Notes under the pieces: generated by a model | The model's database searches: none | What the model was told of the DNA's origin: nothing | The model's input: only the letters and a program-made list of their open reading frames with translations | Shown here: piece by piece, positions 1 through 10,669 of the stretch | Numbering within the stretch: position 1 is the first letter of the stretch | How the letters are laid out: each line of letters opens with the position of its first letter | Assembly: GCA_026260175.1 (NCBI GenBank) | Contig: JAKCWW010004371.1 | Location: 1-41,682 of the forward strand | Direction of reading: 5' to 3' | Length of the DNA: 41,682 bases | DNA from: Reticulitermes lucifugus | Lineage: Eukaryota > Arthropoda > Insecta > Blattodea > Rhinotermitidae | Made by a program: the position numbers and the translations under genes

Positions 1-290
1 ATTGTAACTTCAATGAAATCTCTGGGCCACTCTCCAGTTACATATATGCTGTTGATCAGCTGTTTCATTAGTTTGAGTCCATCTTCTCCCAAAAATTTGA
101 GTACATCTCCAGGTACATCATCATCTCCTGTAGCCTTCTTATCCTTCATCTCCTTGACAGCTTTTTCCACTTCACTTTGCAAAATATAAGGGCCTTTCTC
201 GTCTTCATCAACTTCCTCTGCAGGTTCGACTTCTAGGTGTTCTGGTCGATTACCTCGATCGTAGAGCTCTGTAATATAATACTCCCAAAT
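1..290 (-). mobile_element. LINE reverse transcriptase fragment, runs off left edge
   Basis: The minus strand is open from about 290 to the window edge and reads WEYYITELYDRGNRPEH, then EKGPYILQSEVEKAVKEMK, KKATGDDDVPGDVLK and INSIYVTGEWPRDF. This is the region just before and in the fingers of the reverse transcriptase of the RTE/CR1-like LINE common in insects (the KKATG-DDDVP stretch is typical). No stop interrupts these roughly 95 codons, so the copy is relatively young or long. Beyond 290 stops appear, so it is broken on its 5' side. It is probably the same family as the LINE tails elsewhere in the window. Confidence 0.8.
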
Positions 291-885
291 TTTTAGTACT
301 TAATATATTTTAAATTCTCACGCTGTTTTGAACTTAGTGACCTGATTTCATAATTTCTTGATATCTTCCTGGTTGACATTTCATTATCCATGCTAATTCC
401 AGGATAAATGTCATTATGTAGGCCGCGACATCTTTGCACTTCTCTGCTTCATCATCGTGTTCCATCCCGTGCAAAATATCCTCCGCCTTGCCCCTGTGTT
501 GTTACGTGCCTCATACAGGATCTGTATTTTATCTGACAACTGTAGTTTTTCACTTCCAGCCGGTACTACGCCACGCGTGTGTACGGTTGTCTGAGTGGCA
601 ACCTATATTTGTCAGATAAAAAGATCATCTGGTTCTGTACTGAACGCCGTAGAGTCTTGAAGTTCGTGATTCTCGTTCGGGATTTCAACTTTTCTTGATG
701 ACCGATCTTAATACCATTTCTTCGACCTTTCGTGGCTGGTTCCGATCACGTGGTTGGCGACTCGGCTACCCTCACTCATCTGCTATTGCGCAGATCACTC
801 TCAGCACAGCCTGTCTCTGTCCGTCATTAAATGAGGCTGATGCTTTCGTGCTTTATGTAAAGAGACTCTTCTTCAGACATTTAGT
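291..885. other. Unassigned upstream sequence
   Basis: Apart from the decayed continuation of the LINE at its left end I see no gene here. Short open frames (434-619, 695-885) have no recognisable protein content. Confidence 0.4.
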
Positions 886-1130
886 CGTTAAGAGACCACT
901 AGGAAGACCTAGGCAAGATGGGAGGATAATATTAAAACGGATCTTTAATAATTAGGATGGGGGCGTGAACTGGATTGATTTGGCTCAGAAGAGGGACAGG
1001 TGTCGGGCTCTTGTGAACACGGTGATGAACCTTCGGGTTCCGTAAAATCCTGGGAATTTCTTGACTAGCTGAGGAATTACTTATTAGCTTCTCAAGAAGG
1101 ACTTTGCTACATTGAGTTTGTTACTTATGG
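886..1130 (+). mobile_element. LINE 3' tail, copy 1
   Basis: It encodes the C-terminal end of the LINE polyprotein, KRPLGRPR followed after a frameshift by WEDNIKTDL, then the 3' region. Marker segments shared with other copies are a GGACAGGTG-CGGGCTCTTGTGAA stretch, GGTGATGAACCTTCGGGTTC, TTTCTTGACTAGCTGAGGAA and an AGCTTCTCA-GAAGGACT stretch. Truncated at the 5' side. Confidence 0.75.
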
Positions 1131-1924
1131 GAAAGTGTATTTTATTAAAAAGAAACTTTCATTCTGTGTATGCTGTTTGACGTTATTATATATATCTTAA
1201 TACTGATGTTTCATAAGTTCTTGGAACCATCTAGGCGGTTTACCTTTAAAGTGGGTTCCCATATTTGTGATTCCGATGTTCGTGGCGCGAACATGGAGAG
1301 ACTGCCGTACTAGGGATTACAGATTAATGCATGTTGAACAAGCGAGAACTCCGTCAGCAGCCTACAGTTCACACATTTGCTAAATGCAGTCTTTGCGCTC
1401 TATCCTACCGCGTTGTGTTTGATGTCAGCTATTTCAGGTAGGCCTACATGAACGTGTATTTTGTGAAATATTCACACAGGCGAATTATTTAAATTAAAAA
1501 TTATCTATCAGAACGACGTTTTTAGTCCGTGTTTTAGGCTTTATGGAGAGTATGGATCGTAATTGTCCGGCACGTGCCAAAATTGAGGTCACCCTGAAGA
1601 AGATAAGGAAGAAAAAACTTTTCAGATTGTAAGTAGGACCAAAAATAAAAGCGAGACATGCCTATATCAAGAGGGTCACCTAGCTGTGGCGTTATTGAAT
1701 CGCTTTTGGGAGTCAAGCGATTCGAGCTTTGGGACTGTTGTTATTCATGGTGTGCCGCAGTCTCCAGGCAGTGCAGATACAGTGCCTTAAATGCCACTGT
1801 CGTATTAGTAATATGGCTTGGTTTTCATCTTACGTTGTTCCTTTTCCTGATGGCAACATACTGTAAATGCGCCTAATATTAAAATATTGCGAATCTCTGT
1901 CCTCGACTATTATAAATTGTTTGT
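1131..1924. other. Unassigned sequence
   Basis: Nothing recognisable: no convincing open frame, RNA gene or repeat with defined ends. The overlapping small frames around 1534-1876 look random. Confidence 0.35.
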
Positions 1925-2400
1925 CAAAGGAATCCGTGATAAGTGGGTCCCTGTCACCACAGCATGGCGCGTCCTCAGGTTGCGGATGGAGGAACGGCGT
2001 CCAGATATGGAGGATAGCTGCGCATATATTAAATAAGCAGTCGCGGACAGCCGACAAGGGGTGGTCCTCAATTTTGGGAGTTGGGCGAGGTGCTAACAAC
2101 GCCGCACCGTAAAACTTTAACAGTGATACGAAACATTTCACAAGGCTTCGGACTTGGACTGATCCTTTGGCACAAGATGGGAAAGTAATATTAAAATGGA
2201 TCTTCAAGAAGTAGGATGGGAAGGCATGTACTGTATTGCTGTGGCTCAGGACATGGACAGGTGGCGGCGTTTGTGAATGCGGTAATGAACCTTTGGGTTC
2301 CATAAAATGCGGGGAACTTCTTGACTAGCTGAGGACCTGTTTAGCTTCTCAGGAAGGACTGTGTTCCATGTAGTTAGTTAGTTAGTTAGTTTGTTTGTCA
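1925..2400 (+). mobile_element. LINE-derived element, 5' leader joined to 3' tail
   Basis: The part 1940-2160 (CACAGCATGGCGCGTCCTCA through GGACTGATCCTTTGGCACA) resembles a leader I associate with full-length LINEs of cockroaches and termites. It passes directly at about 2160-2180 into the 3' end seen in the other tails (AATATTAAAATGGATCTTCA, TGAATGCGGTAATGAACC, CTTGACTAGCTGAGGA). The element ends in a GTTA microsatellite (about 2371-2395), common at ends of such LINEs. The reverse transcriptase is missing, so this copy is internally deleted. Confidence 0.6.
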
Positions 2401-2750
2401 AAGGAATTGTAGCAAATCTGAGACCTGAGGTTTTCACAACGTTATTGCTGGAGATGCAAGTTTCCCTGGATATGACGACGTGTCGATTGGCATACCGACG
2501 TTTCGAAGGTTCGTAATGCGTTCGACTTCAGGTACAAGCAGTCCAAGAAGACTTTTGGACTCCTTGAAATTTCGTTAAATGTCATTCTGTGTGTAATTTC
2601 AGGCTTCCGCCGCGGTGTACATGAGATATTCGCTCTTGTGGGATGTACGCAGCGTAGATTGGTAGTTAGTTACCGACGTTTCGGGACAACCTATCGGTCG
2701 CATCTTCAAGGGTCAACAGTCCAAGAAGAATGTGTTGTAATTCTACTCGT
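2401..2750 (+). repeat. Foldback-type repeat related to the 39.6-kb element
   Basis: It contains TGGTAGTTAGTTACCGACG and TTCGGGACAACCTATCGGTC followed by GCATCTTCAAGGGTCAAC (about 2661-2720), plus an ATTTCAGGCTTCCGCCGCGG segment (about 2597-2616). Both segments recur at 39602-39830, and the first also near 19930-20000. A weaker copy of the ACCGACGTTTCG core lies near 2489. Confidence 0.6.
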
Positions 2751-2820
2751 ACACATTCCAGAAGACTTCCGAATTGCATTGAAACTATAAAAAAACATAT
2801 TAGGCTTTGCTGATAGGGAG

Positions 2821-3118
2821 CTGTGATGGTATAGTCGGTGTAGTGACTGGGCTATGGGATGGATAACCGAGGGATCGTGGTTCGATTCACGGCAGACGCA
2901 AGAGCCAAGAGCCCCTTTAAAACCGGCTTTGCCGCCCATTCAGCCTCCTATTCCATGGATATCGTGGGCACATTCCACGATGGTAAAGCGGCCGGGGTGT
3001 GAAGCTGACCATCCATCTCTGTCTGATGCTGAGGTTAAGAATGAGTGGAGCTGTACATTACTCCGCTATGTCTTCATGGCATGCAGCGGGATAACTAACT
3101 ACCTTTTCCTTTGCCTGA
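2821..3118 (+). mobile_element. tRNA-derived SINE, copy 1
   Basis: An internal Pol III A box TGGTATAGTCGG (2827-2838) and B box GGTTCGATTCA (2879-2889) are correctly spaced, as in tRNA genes, followed by a body with GGTAAAGCGGCC, GAAGCTGACCA, GAGGTTAAGAA and a final pyrimidine-rich tail. The body recurs at 3575, 10670, 13885, 14272 (minus) and 30455. It cannot be a real tRNA, because no cloverleaf with paired acceptor ends is present. Confidence 0.75.
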
Positions 3119-3329
3119 CATTACGAAGTAACAGTGACGCCTGAAGTTTTAGCGGTAGGCCTGTAACGTGGTAGAATAAGACGAGTATGTATATGTAAGT
3201 GTTGATCCAGAAGACTTTTTCCAAGTGCGGCCAATAGTTTCCTGAAGAATACAGAGGTGTCGGATTGACTGGAGTTTATTTTGTGTCGAGTTTCGAGTAT
3301 TCCAACTCCCTCCACTTCAGGGCCACTAC

Positions 3330-3515
3330 TGGTAAAATAGAAAGAAATAAAATATGGGGGGGGGTAGATTTATCTGGCTTAGGATAATGGCCAGTATCGG
3401 GCGTGTGGAACACAGTATTGAACCCTCGGATCACGTAAAATGATTAGAATTTCTCGATCACGCAATAGACTACGAATAACAAAGACTGTGTGATCCATGG
3501 AGTTATTCAATCCTA
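3330..3515 (+). mobile_element. LINE 3' tail, decayed copy
   Basis: Recognisable in order: TTATCTGGCTTAGGATA, GGTGT-type Arg-rich end, CAGTATTGAACCCTCGGATC, ACGTAAAATG, TTTCTCGATCACGCAA and AAAGACTGTGTGATCCATGG. These match the order of segments in the other tails but with many changes. Confidence 0.55.
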
Positions 3516-3574
3516 TGATCTATATTGAGTTTGTAACTAAACGTCGTTGAATAGGCCCGTTACCTCATTTAATG

Positions 3575-3765
3575 CAGTGACCAGGTTCTATTCGCGCGGT
3601 GGCAGGGGATTCTTTCCTTTAGCAAAACACTTGTACCGGCCGTGGGACTGGTGGTTCTGTACAGCCTCCTTTGCAGTGGGTACCCACCGAGGGGCTCCTT
3701 CGTTGAGCCGAGGTTAAGAATATATGGTGATATACCTCCACTTCCCCACACGTCTTAATGGAATT
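3575..3765 (+). mobile_element. SINE fragment
   Basis: It has a B-box-like GGTTCTATTCG near its start, then GTGGGTACC, GGGGCTCCTTCG, GAGGTTAAGAATATA and ATACCTCCACTTCCCCA, the 3' half of the SINE described at 2821. The A-box end is missing. Confidence 0.6.
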
Positions 3766-4435
3766 AGCGCGGCATGACGGATTGGAATCCCAAGTGTCTT
3801 GCTGTATGTCGATGTTTGAGGACTATTAACAGGTTGCGAGAAGATAAGCGAAGGCGTTCCTTCGCGGTCTTAACTTTGTTGATAGCCCCCAAATTAATTT
3901 TAAGAAGGCATTTTCCAAGTGTGCTTTTATGTGTGTTGTACGAATTTTTGCAGCACGGAATACAATAATGCGGCCGTTATGTGTCGTACACTCTGTCATA
4001 TGAGTCATTTTTGGGTTGTATACTAATTTTGCCTGGGCTGTGGAGTATTTAGCCTATAGTCTTTAACATGTGCATGAACTGTTAAAAGGAAATGATATGG
4101 AATTGGGAGGTTGTGGCCCATTGGAAGGTCTGTCCTGAGAAGAATCCTGAAAGAATCGAAACAAATTTCAGTAACAGTACCCTGTTAACCCCACGCAAAT
4201 TGGAACCTGTACCTACAAAAACAAGGGATGCGTTACCATTGTACTTTCCTGCTCTTGGGAAATAATATTTTCTTTGAGTTTTATGGAGGACCATTCTTAA
4301 AACACGTAATATAAATTTGGACATCGTCGGTCATCGGTGTAGTTGTTACCTAAACACTAAGACAGATTTTGTAATTGGTATTTGGCACATTAGTGGATAA
4401 ACGCCAAAAGAAAATGTTACTAATATTGTATAGAG
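3766..4435. other. Unassigned sequence
   Basis: No gene or defined repeat seen. The small frames at 3774-3968 and 4082-4324 have no recognisable content. Confidence 0.35.
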
Positions 4436-5036
4436 CGGTGTTTCCCAAACTCTTTTGCTCGCGGACCCATTTTGGCTTCGAAAAATAACCACGGATCCTC
4501 GCATCCTTGTTCACGTAAGTAGTGTTTGGATGATAGGTACCTAAAATTATAAATTTATGTCTCAGGACTGATTTTAGGTAGCTACGAGTACATACCAGTA
4601 GCATACATAACGATGCATTGCATGATTTGACCTTGATTAAACTGATTGTCGCACGTTTCGTGGATACAGGGAGTTTCCTAATTAGATAATCTAAGGATCG
4701 TAGGAAAGAAGCACATCGTCAATTAAAGAAGTCCCGCGTTTTTCGTCTTCTTCTTCTTCTTGTAGATAGGCTTTTAGCCTGTTCCTAACCAGTTTCCAAG
4801 GATTGGCGCCGTCTTTTCTTCGGTCTTCCAGTGTTTCTCTTGCTGTTTGGTGCTTTATCGCGTGCTCCTTTTACTACTATTGTGCTTGCCATGCGATAAT
4901 TTTAACAAAACATTATTCCTTTAATTAAAAAAGTGAGTAAACTTCAAAGTAGCCATTACAGAAATGTATCCACGGATCCCCTGGGAACTGGTCGCGGATG
5001 CCTTGGGATCCGTGGAGCACATTTTGGGAAACACTG
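4436..5036. mobile_element. hAT-like MITE, about 600 bp
   Basis: The ends are inverted: CGGTGTTTCCCAAACTC at the left and, read from the other strand at the right, CAGTGTTTCCCAAAATG, each followed by a GCGGAC/CGGATCC-type stretch. It is flanked by GTATAGAG and GTGTAGAT, an imperfect 8-bp target duplication (6 of 8), the length hAT elements make. The interior has no transposase. A CT-rich segment near 4738-4890 looks like an older repeat captured or inserted inside. Confidence 0.65.
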
Positions 5037-5175
5037 GTGTAGATTTATCAGAATAGGTTTGTGAAAGCTGCGTTGTAATGGCGGGCTAGTATGAACACCG
5101 TGCTGAAAAAAAAAATGGTGGTAAATCTTTTGACCAGCCGAATCACTGTCAACTTCTCATAAATAATTGTGTTGG
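5037..5175 (+). mobile_element. Probable LINE 3' tail, very decayed
   Basis: In order: TAGATTTATCAGAATAGG, GGCGGGCTAGTATGAACACC, TTTTGACCAGCCGAATCACT and AACTTCTCATAAATAATTGT. This parallels the tail copies, but similarity is low and it could be chance in part. Confidence 0.35.
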
Positions 5176-5319
5176 ATGGAATCAAAGGATCCAGAAAGGT
5201 CGATGTGCACAGAACGACGGTTCGAACGGTTTGAAGATATCGGGAGAAGAATTAAGGAAAAAGAGGTATTATACCCTAAAACTTTAAAGCGTAGTGGTCA
5301 CTTATGTACCACAAGTTTT

Positions 5320-6220
5320 ACATTTAAACAAGATCGGCAGTGTACGTTTAACGTAACATGGTGGCGCATTCGCATAAACATTTTGCAATGGAAACGCAAC
5401 AGCGCATTCTGTGTGCGTTGTTGAGTTACATGTCGGTGTCAACTATATAAAAATATTGTGTGTTGCACAACAATGCTTTTATGGTAAATTTATGTCACCA
5501 GCAACAATGCAAATTATATATACCAGTTTTTTTTAAAAGAAATTGTATTCCAACTAATTTGCACTCTTGTCACACGTTACATATAAACGTTGCGTTGAAA
5601 CAAGTTATTTTGTTCATGGCCTTCTTTAGACGTACAGTTTGGCTAAACAGATCCTAATAACAGATAAGTCGTTGCGTAATGCGTTAGTTTTCTAAGCGTT
5701 GCAGTAAAACGTTTTACGAGATCAGACAGAATTAATCATGAAGGAATAAGTATTAAATATTATGAGAGTGTTTCTCTGTTCTTGCCTTAAGTTATCCGGC
5801 ATGCAAAGCCAATCTTTTCTACACAGCATTATATTGCCATCTGTGGCCTGTCTGGCTGTACCATATTTATCTACATTATCTAATAAACGGCACGATTTTC
5901 GGGGGAAAAAATATTGAACGTAAAAAATGTGTTCTGATTTTTTCTACAACTTTGAAACATTTCTCATTCAAAGAAGAATACAGTGAGATATTATCATAGA
6001 TGTACATAGGTCTTTATGTAAAGTACCCGTTACTCTTGTCAGATTTTAATTAAACTTGAATTTTCACGATAGATTTTCGAAAAATCCTCAAGTATCAAAC
6101 TTAATGAAAATCCGTACAGTGCGAGCCGAGTTGTTCCGTGCGGACGGACGGACAGACAGACAGACAGGCATGACGAAGCTTATAGTCGCTTTTCGAAATT
6201 TTGCAAACGCGCCTAAAAAT
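5320..6220. repeat. Direct duplication, unit 1
   Basis: Pairs with 6441-7296 in the same orientation along almost its whole length. Shared segments include ACAGTTTGGCTAAACA, AAGTCGTTGCG/ACGTCGTTGCA, CCGGCATGCAAA, TAAACGGCACGATTTTCGG, TTTTCGAAAAATCCTCAA and a GACA microsatellite followed by TATAGTCGCTTTTCG. No long open frame and no known terminal sequences, so I cannot assign it to a family. Confidence 0.8.
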
Positions 6221-6440
6221 TCCTCATTCTGCCCACAGAGTGCATTTCTGTGTGTTTATGGTCCTCAGAATCAACGGCGATTATATCCCTATACAACATG
6301 AACTCATTGGTTTTTATAACTGAGTTGGAGTATGTTCATTACATGGTACGACCTGCATGTTTTGACTGTAATTCTGGTTAATTTTAATCTTTAAATAGTT
6401 AATATATTAGTAACGAAGACGGTCGGTGGAAATTTCTGGA

Positions 6441-7296
6441 ATATTTAACAAGATAGGCATTGTATGTCTAAAGTAACATTGTGGCGCGTTCGAATAACCA
6501 TTGTTGCAGTGTAAACACAACAATGCATTCTGTGTGTACTGTTCAGCTACGTGTCACTGCCAGCTACGTAAAGATATCGAATGTTGTACAAAAATGTTTT
6601 TATGGAATATTTATGTTTCTGGCAACAATAAAACTGCCGTAAGTATTCACGTGAAGTTCCCGATATTGCATTGAAACAAAAGAATGTTCGTTTGCTCATG
6701 GTCTTCCTTAGACATACAGTTTGGCTAAACACATTGTAATGACAGATACGTCGTTGCACAGTGTCTCAGTTTTATAAGCGTTGCGGTAAAACATTTTACG
6801 TGATCAGACGGAATAAATCAGTTATGAAGCAGTGAGTATTGAATATAATGAGTGTGTGTCTGTATTCTTGCCTTAGTTACCCGGCATGCAAATCGCATCT
6901 TTCCTGCGCCGCATTGTACTGTCATGTGTGGCCTGTTTGGCCTAACGTATTTGTCCACATTATCTCATAAACGGCATGATTTTCGGAAAAAAAATTCTGA
7001 ACATAAAATGTGTCTTTTAATTTTCTCTATAATGTTGTACGAAACGACTAATATTCGGAGAACAATTCAGCGGTATATTGTCATAATGTACATAGGTACT
7101 TAGATGTATCCGTTATTCTTGTCAGATTTTAATGAAACTTGGATTTTCTGGAAAGATTTTCGAAAAATCCTCAAATATCAAATTTCATGAAAGTACGTCC
7201 ACTGGGAACCGAGTTCCATGCGGACGAACAGACAGACAGACAGACATGACGAACCTTATAGTCGCTTTTCGCAATTTTGCGAATGCGCCTAAAAAA
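6441..7296. repeat. Direct duplication, unit 2
   Basis: Second copy of the unit at 5320-6220, about 1.1 kb downstream, diverged by many substitutions and small indels. It ends with the same AATGCGCCTAAAAA segment (AACGCGCCTAAAAA in unit 1). The 220 bp between the units do not match either. Confidence 0.8.
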
Positions 7297-7956
7297 TAAG
7301 GCTGCTTGAAACCTAAAGCAAGACCGGATTGTGTTTTGGTAACGGCTAGACGTTTACTTTCTTTTAAGTGTTGTGGAACGGTTAATAAACTTTTAAGATT
7401 ATAAATTATTAAAAAGTGATACAATATTCTGTCGGTTTGTAATCACATAATTTAAAAAAAATGGACAGTTAAAAGACACGCCTAGCGCAACATACACATC
7501 TGCGACAACACGCAATAAGAAAGTACATAAGATTATCTCCTGCATTATACACATAAAAAGCTGATCGCCAGGAACCGATGGGCGGAAGTTATTGGTCGTC
7601 ACATATCAACAGGTCCTGATGGCGAGAGGATCTCACAATATCAGTCAAATCGAGGACGAGTGACAGTTTCACTGCGTAAGGAGACTTGCATAGAACTAAG
7701 ACGTGTCTCTGACGATCGATATATGTACAGCCACATACCGTACTCCGGCGATAACCTTTTGGACACGAGCACCAAATCAAGAGAAAGACATGTTTGCGGG
7801 CCGGATTATAAATAATACCTATGTTTTGTAGTGCTGTATCATTGATGATAATACCCTGTCGCTATTAGTGCCGATATTGGGGCGGTAATTCTTATTTGAA
7901 ATTAATTTAAAAAAGCGGAATTTTATGTTATCTTCACCGTGCATTTTTTTTAACAG
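7297..7956. other. Unassigned sequence
   Basis: No gene, RNA or repeat recognised. Minus-strand frames at 7399-7602 and 7589-7780 have no recognisable content. Confidence 0.35.
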
Positions 7957-8503
7957 TTCACAAATTACACACTAACGAAATGCACTATATTTTCACTTTT
8001 TATTCTTTAACCCCTACATTGATAACTTAAAAATTTGCGTACACTTCATATATAAAAAATAATATAATATAACTACGATGCTGATATCTGATCATTGTAT
8101 CACATGACCTGATTTACGTAACTGATTACGTATATGTACAGAACCAACAGCCAGAATTTTAAAAAAATATCAAGCTAATGGTAGAAGATACATTCTAAAA
8201 AGACCATATAGCTTCATTTTGTCATTTTATTAAGAAAAATTGACGAACCTCATTTAAGGATTGTATGTTCTGTGTTTTATATATATTTTAAATACAAAAA
8301 TTGTAAATAACTGTAATCTATAAATGATAATGAAACGTGACTACATGTGATATATAACATAATAGCAGACATAAATAATGGATGTAAAGTAAATGTAGAT
8401 TACGAGCCCCCTGAAGATGGCCTTGTAAAGGCTGAAACATATGTAGGGGTTAAGGAATAAAAAGTGTAAATATAGTGCATATCGTTGGTGTGTAATTTGT
8501 GAA
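7957..8503. mobile_element. Inverted-repeat element, about 550 bp
   Basis: The left arm 7957-8020 (TTCACAAATTACACACTAAC onward to TTTAACCCCTACAT) is the reverse complement, with few mismatches, of 8441-8503 (ATGTAGGGGTTAAGGAATAA onward to TAATTTGTGAA). The interior is AT-rich without coding capacity. A non-autonomous DNA transposon or foldback element is likely; the exact ends and target duplication are not clear. Confidence 0.7.
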
Positions 8504-8735
8504 TTTTTAAAAAGCTGAATTGATCGTGCAAAATTTGAAACTACTCTTACCTAATAAGTCTTTACTTGTGTCAGTTTTGTATTAAATATTGCGTAACATG
8601 AAGACAGTACACATAATAATTTTATTTGCTTTGCATTCGTTCTTTCTCTTACACTTGTTTAGTATCTGTTCACTACTGTTAAATAAAAAAAAACCTCAAT
8701 GAGAAACTTGACACTGCTTATTACTCACTATATGG

Positions 8736-9175
8736 TTATATTTGAGAAGTTGCAGCACGACGATAGCTATGTAATCTTTCATCGTCGAGTCGATTTCTGT
8801 ATGGATTCTTCACATTATTCGTCTTTGAAAAGAATTGTTCGCAAATGAAATTACTTCCAAAAGGGCTTATCATTTGTAGGGCGTGTTTACTGGGCGCTGT
8901 AAACTCATCGCGAGATGAACGGAGTTCATAGAAGTCAAGACTGCAGTATCACAAAGTTAACTTTTCCGATTTGTGTCGCGCTGTAAATCTGTATTTTCCA
9001 ATTGCAATTCATCTTAAACAGTTTCGACATCTACGTCAAAGGATGATGAGAAAAAGCCAGAAGTAGCTTTGTGTTTTTTTAAATCTTGGAATCAAGAGCT
9101 AAGCTCTTGTCGAAGAACCTGAATTGTATGGGCATATTTCTTAGTGTCAGTAGGCGTTTCCGTTCTTAGGTTGAG
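8736..9175 (-). pseudogene. hAT transposase C-terminal relic
   Basis: Read on the minus strand the last frame gives MISPFGSNFICEQFFS, then NPYRNRLDDERLHSYRRAAT, ending at a stop at 8736-8738. This is the hAT dimerisation (hATC) end, with Cys-Glu, Phe-Ser and RNRL-DDE landmarks as in GTF2IRD2/ZBED-like transposases. Upstream in shifted frames come DELQLENTDLQRDTNRKS and TIQVLRQELSSRFQDLKKHK, the expected preceding segments. Stops and frameshifts show it is dead. It sits next to the inverted-repeat element at 7957-8503, but a link is not shown. Confidence 0.75.
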
Positions 9176-10180
9176 AATTGGGTCAAATTATTTGAACGTA
9201 ATGGGTATAAGCATATTGTATTGTCAATAATACAACGTATTTCTAAATAGCATTTTTATTAGTACATACAAAGTAATTATTCGTCGAATTTCATATATTT
9301 TTGTTTTATGCTTCTGAAATTAGATCGCGGACCGTATTGCAAGGGTAGAAGGGCCACATTTTGCTCGTCGCTGCCGTACTCCTAATATATTTAGGTATTT
9401 TTAATGTATTGTGAAATATGTTATGTTGTAACAGTAGGTCAGTAGCGGTTGCATTAAGGATTATACATTCTGTTGTCCATATTTTTGATAATATTATTGA
9501 TACAGACATACTGCCAGTAGGGAGCAAATACTCGTCCTTTTACTTTTGCTTTGTCGTTTCGTAATTATGTTGAGGCCTATCTGTGTATCTGATGTATTCC
9601 TATCTCTTGCTGTTCGTCCGTCCAGCTATCTCATCTTTCAATTTTTGAACCCTTTCTCGGATATCAGCATAATTCTTCGTGACCGTTCCAGGCTAAAGCG
9701 ATTGAAAAATATTATTGTTGCCTATATCATCCAAGTATGACTTTAACTTGACCTAAATGAACTATTTATCTCATTCAAATATAGACACAGGACCGTCGGT
9801 AAAAGGGTGCAGAACTCGGGCAAATCAGCCATTGTGGTACACATTTATCTTGTTGATGTAGTAAAAAGAGACACTGCTGTAATTAAAGATTAACCTGCAA
9901 AAGCTCACGGCATATCCTGTATGATAATCATATTACATAACAAATATGCTGTCGGGGGCTGAAACAGTTGCCTATCGCTTTCCCTATTAAACCGGAGAGG
10001 GAAGTGTTCAGCTTGCTATTCAGACAGTGAGTGTGAAACCGCATTCCTGTGAAGAAGTTCATGGAAACCATTATGACTAAAGTCGTCCATATAAACCAAC
10101 ACTCTCCGGTTTGTAATTCTGAAGTTCGTAAACCAACGTGGAAAAATTGAGAATAGATGCAAACTTGTCATAAATATTGT
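9176..10180. other. Unassigned sequence
   Basis: No gene, RNA or defined repeat seen in this AT-rich kilobase. Confidence 0.35.
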
Positions 10181-10188
10181 TTTTAGGA

Positions 10189-10278
10189 CAGGGGAGCACA
10201 AATTCCGGGCGCCATGTCGCCTGGCCGCCTAGAATATTGAGGCAGCTCTTAGAGTTTTGTAAAATATTTGCGCCCGTG
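10189..10278. mobile_element. hAT MITE family A, copy 1 (90 bp)
   Basis: The left end CAGGGGAGCACAAATT and right end (other strand) CACGGGCGCAAATATTTTAC form inverted ends. Flanks TTTTAGGA (10181-10188) and TTTTAGGG (10279-10286) are an 8-bp duplication with one change. The interior CCGGGCGCCATGTCGCCTGG matches the copy at 32997 except mainly at CpG positions. Confidence 0.7.
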
Positions 10279-10669
10279 TTTTAGGGTATAGAAAGCCGCA
10301 CAGTTCCACTCTTTCAACCTTCAACAAAAGAATAGAATTTTCGTATTATTATATTGTGGGTGTTTAGAACGCGTTTGATAAGTCTGTGCACGATTATGTT
10401 GATAAACGGAAATCAACGGCTGTGCACAACGAATATTTGGCGTCTGCGACAATGATGACGCCGAACGTTTGCCAGCACACAAAAAATGTAATGTTGCTGA
10501 ATTTTTTTGTGGTTTTCGTCATTCCCAAGCAAATACCTGTATAGTATATAAAATTACGCCACGATCGCTCTCTTCCAAAGCCTGTATAATTTATTATTTA
10601 TTAGCCATTCCATCATTAGACGCTGTGTTGCCCTTGCTGCAGTCAGCGTCATTAAATGAACGACATAAC

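Noticed and set aside
1830-2303. 157-codon minus-strand frame
   Set aside because: It is the antisense of the LINE-derived element at 1925-2400; its FLKIHFNI segment is a reverse-strand reading also seen at 21594-21821.
2827-2889. Possible tRNA gene (good A and B boxes)
   Set aside because: No paired acceptor ends or full cloverleaf, and the body recurs as a dispersed repeat, so it is a SINE promoter.
5320-7296. Two LTRs of a retrotransposon
   Set aside because: Only about 220 bp lie between the units, with no gag/pol sequence or primer binding site, and no TG...CA ends seen.
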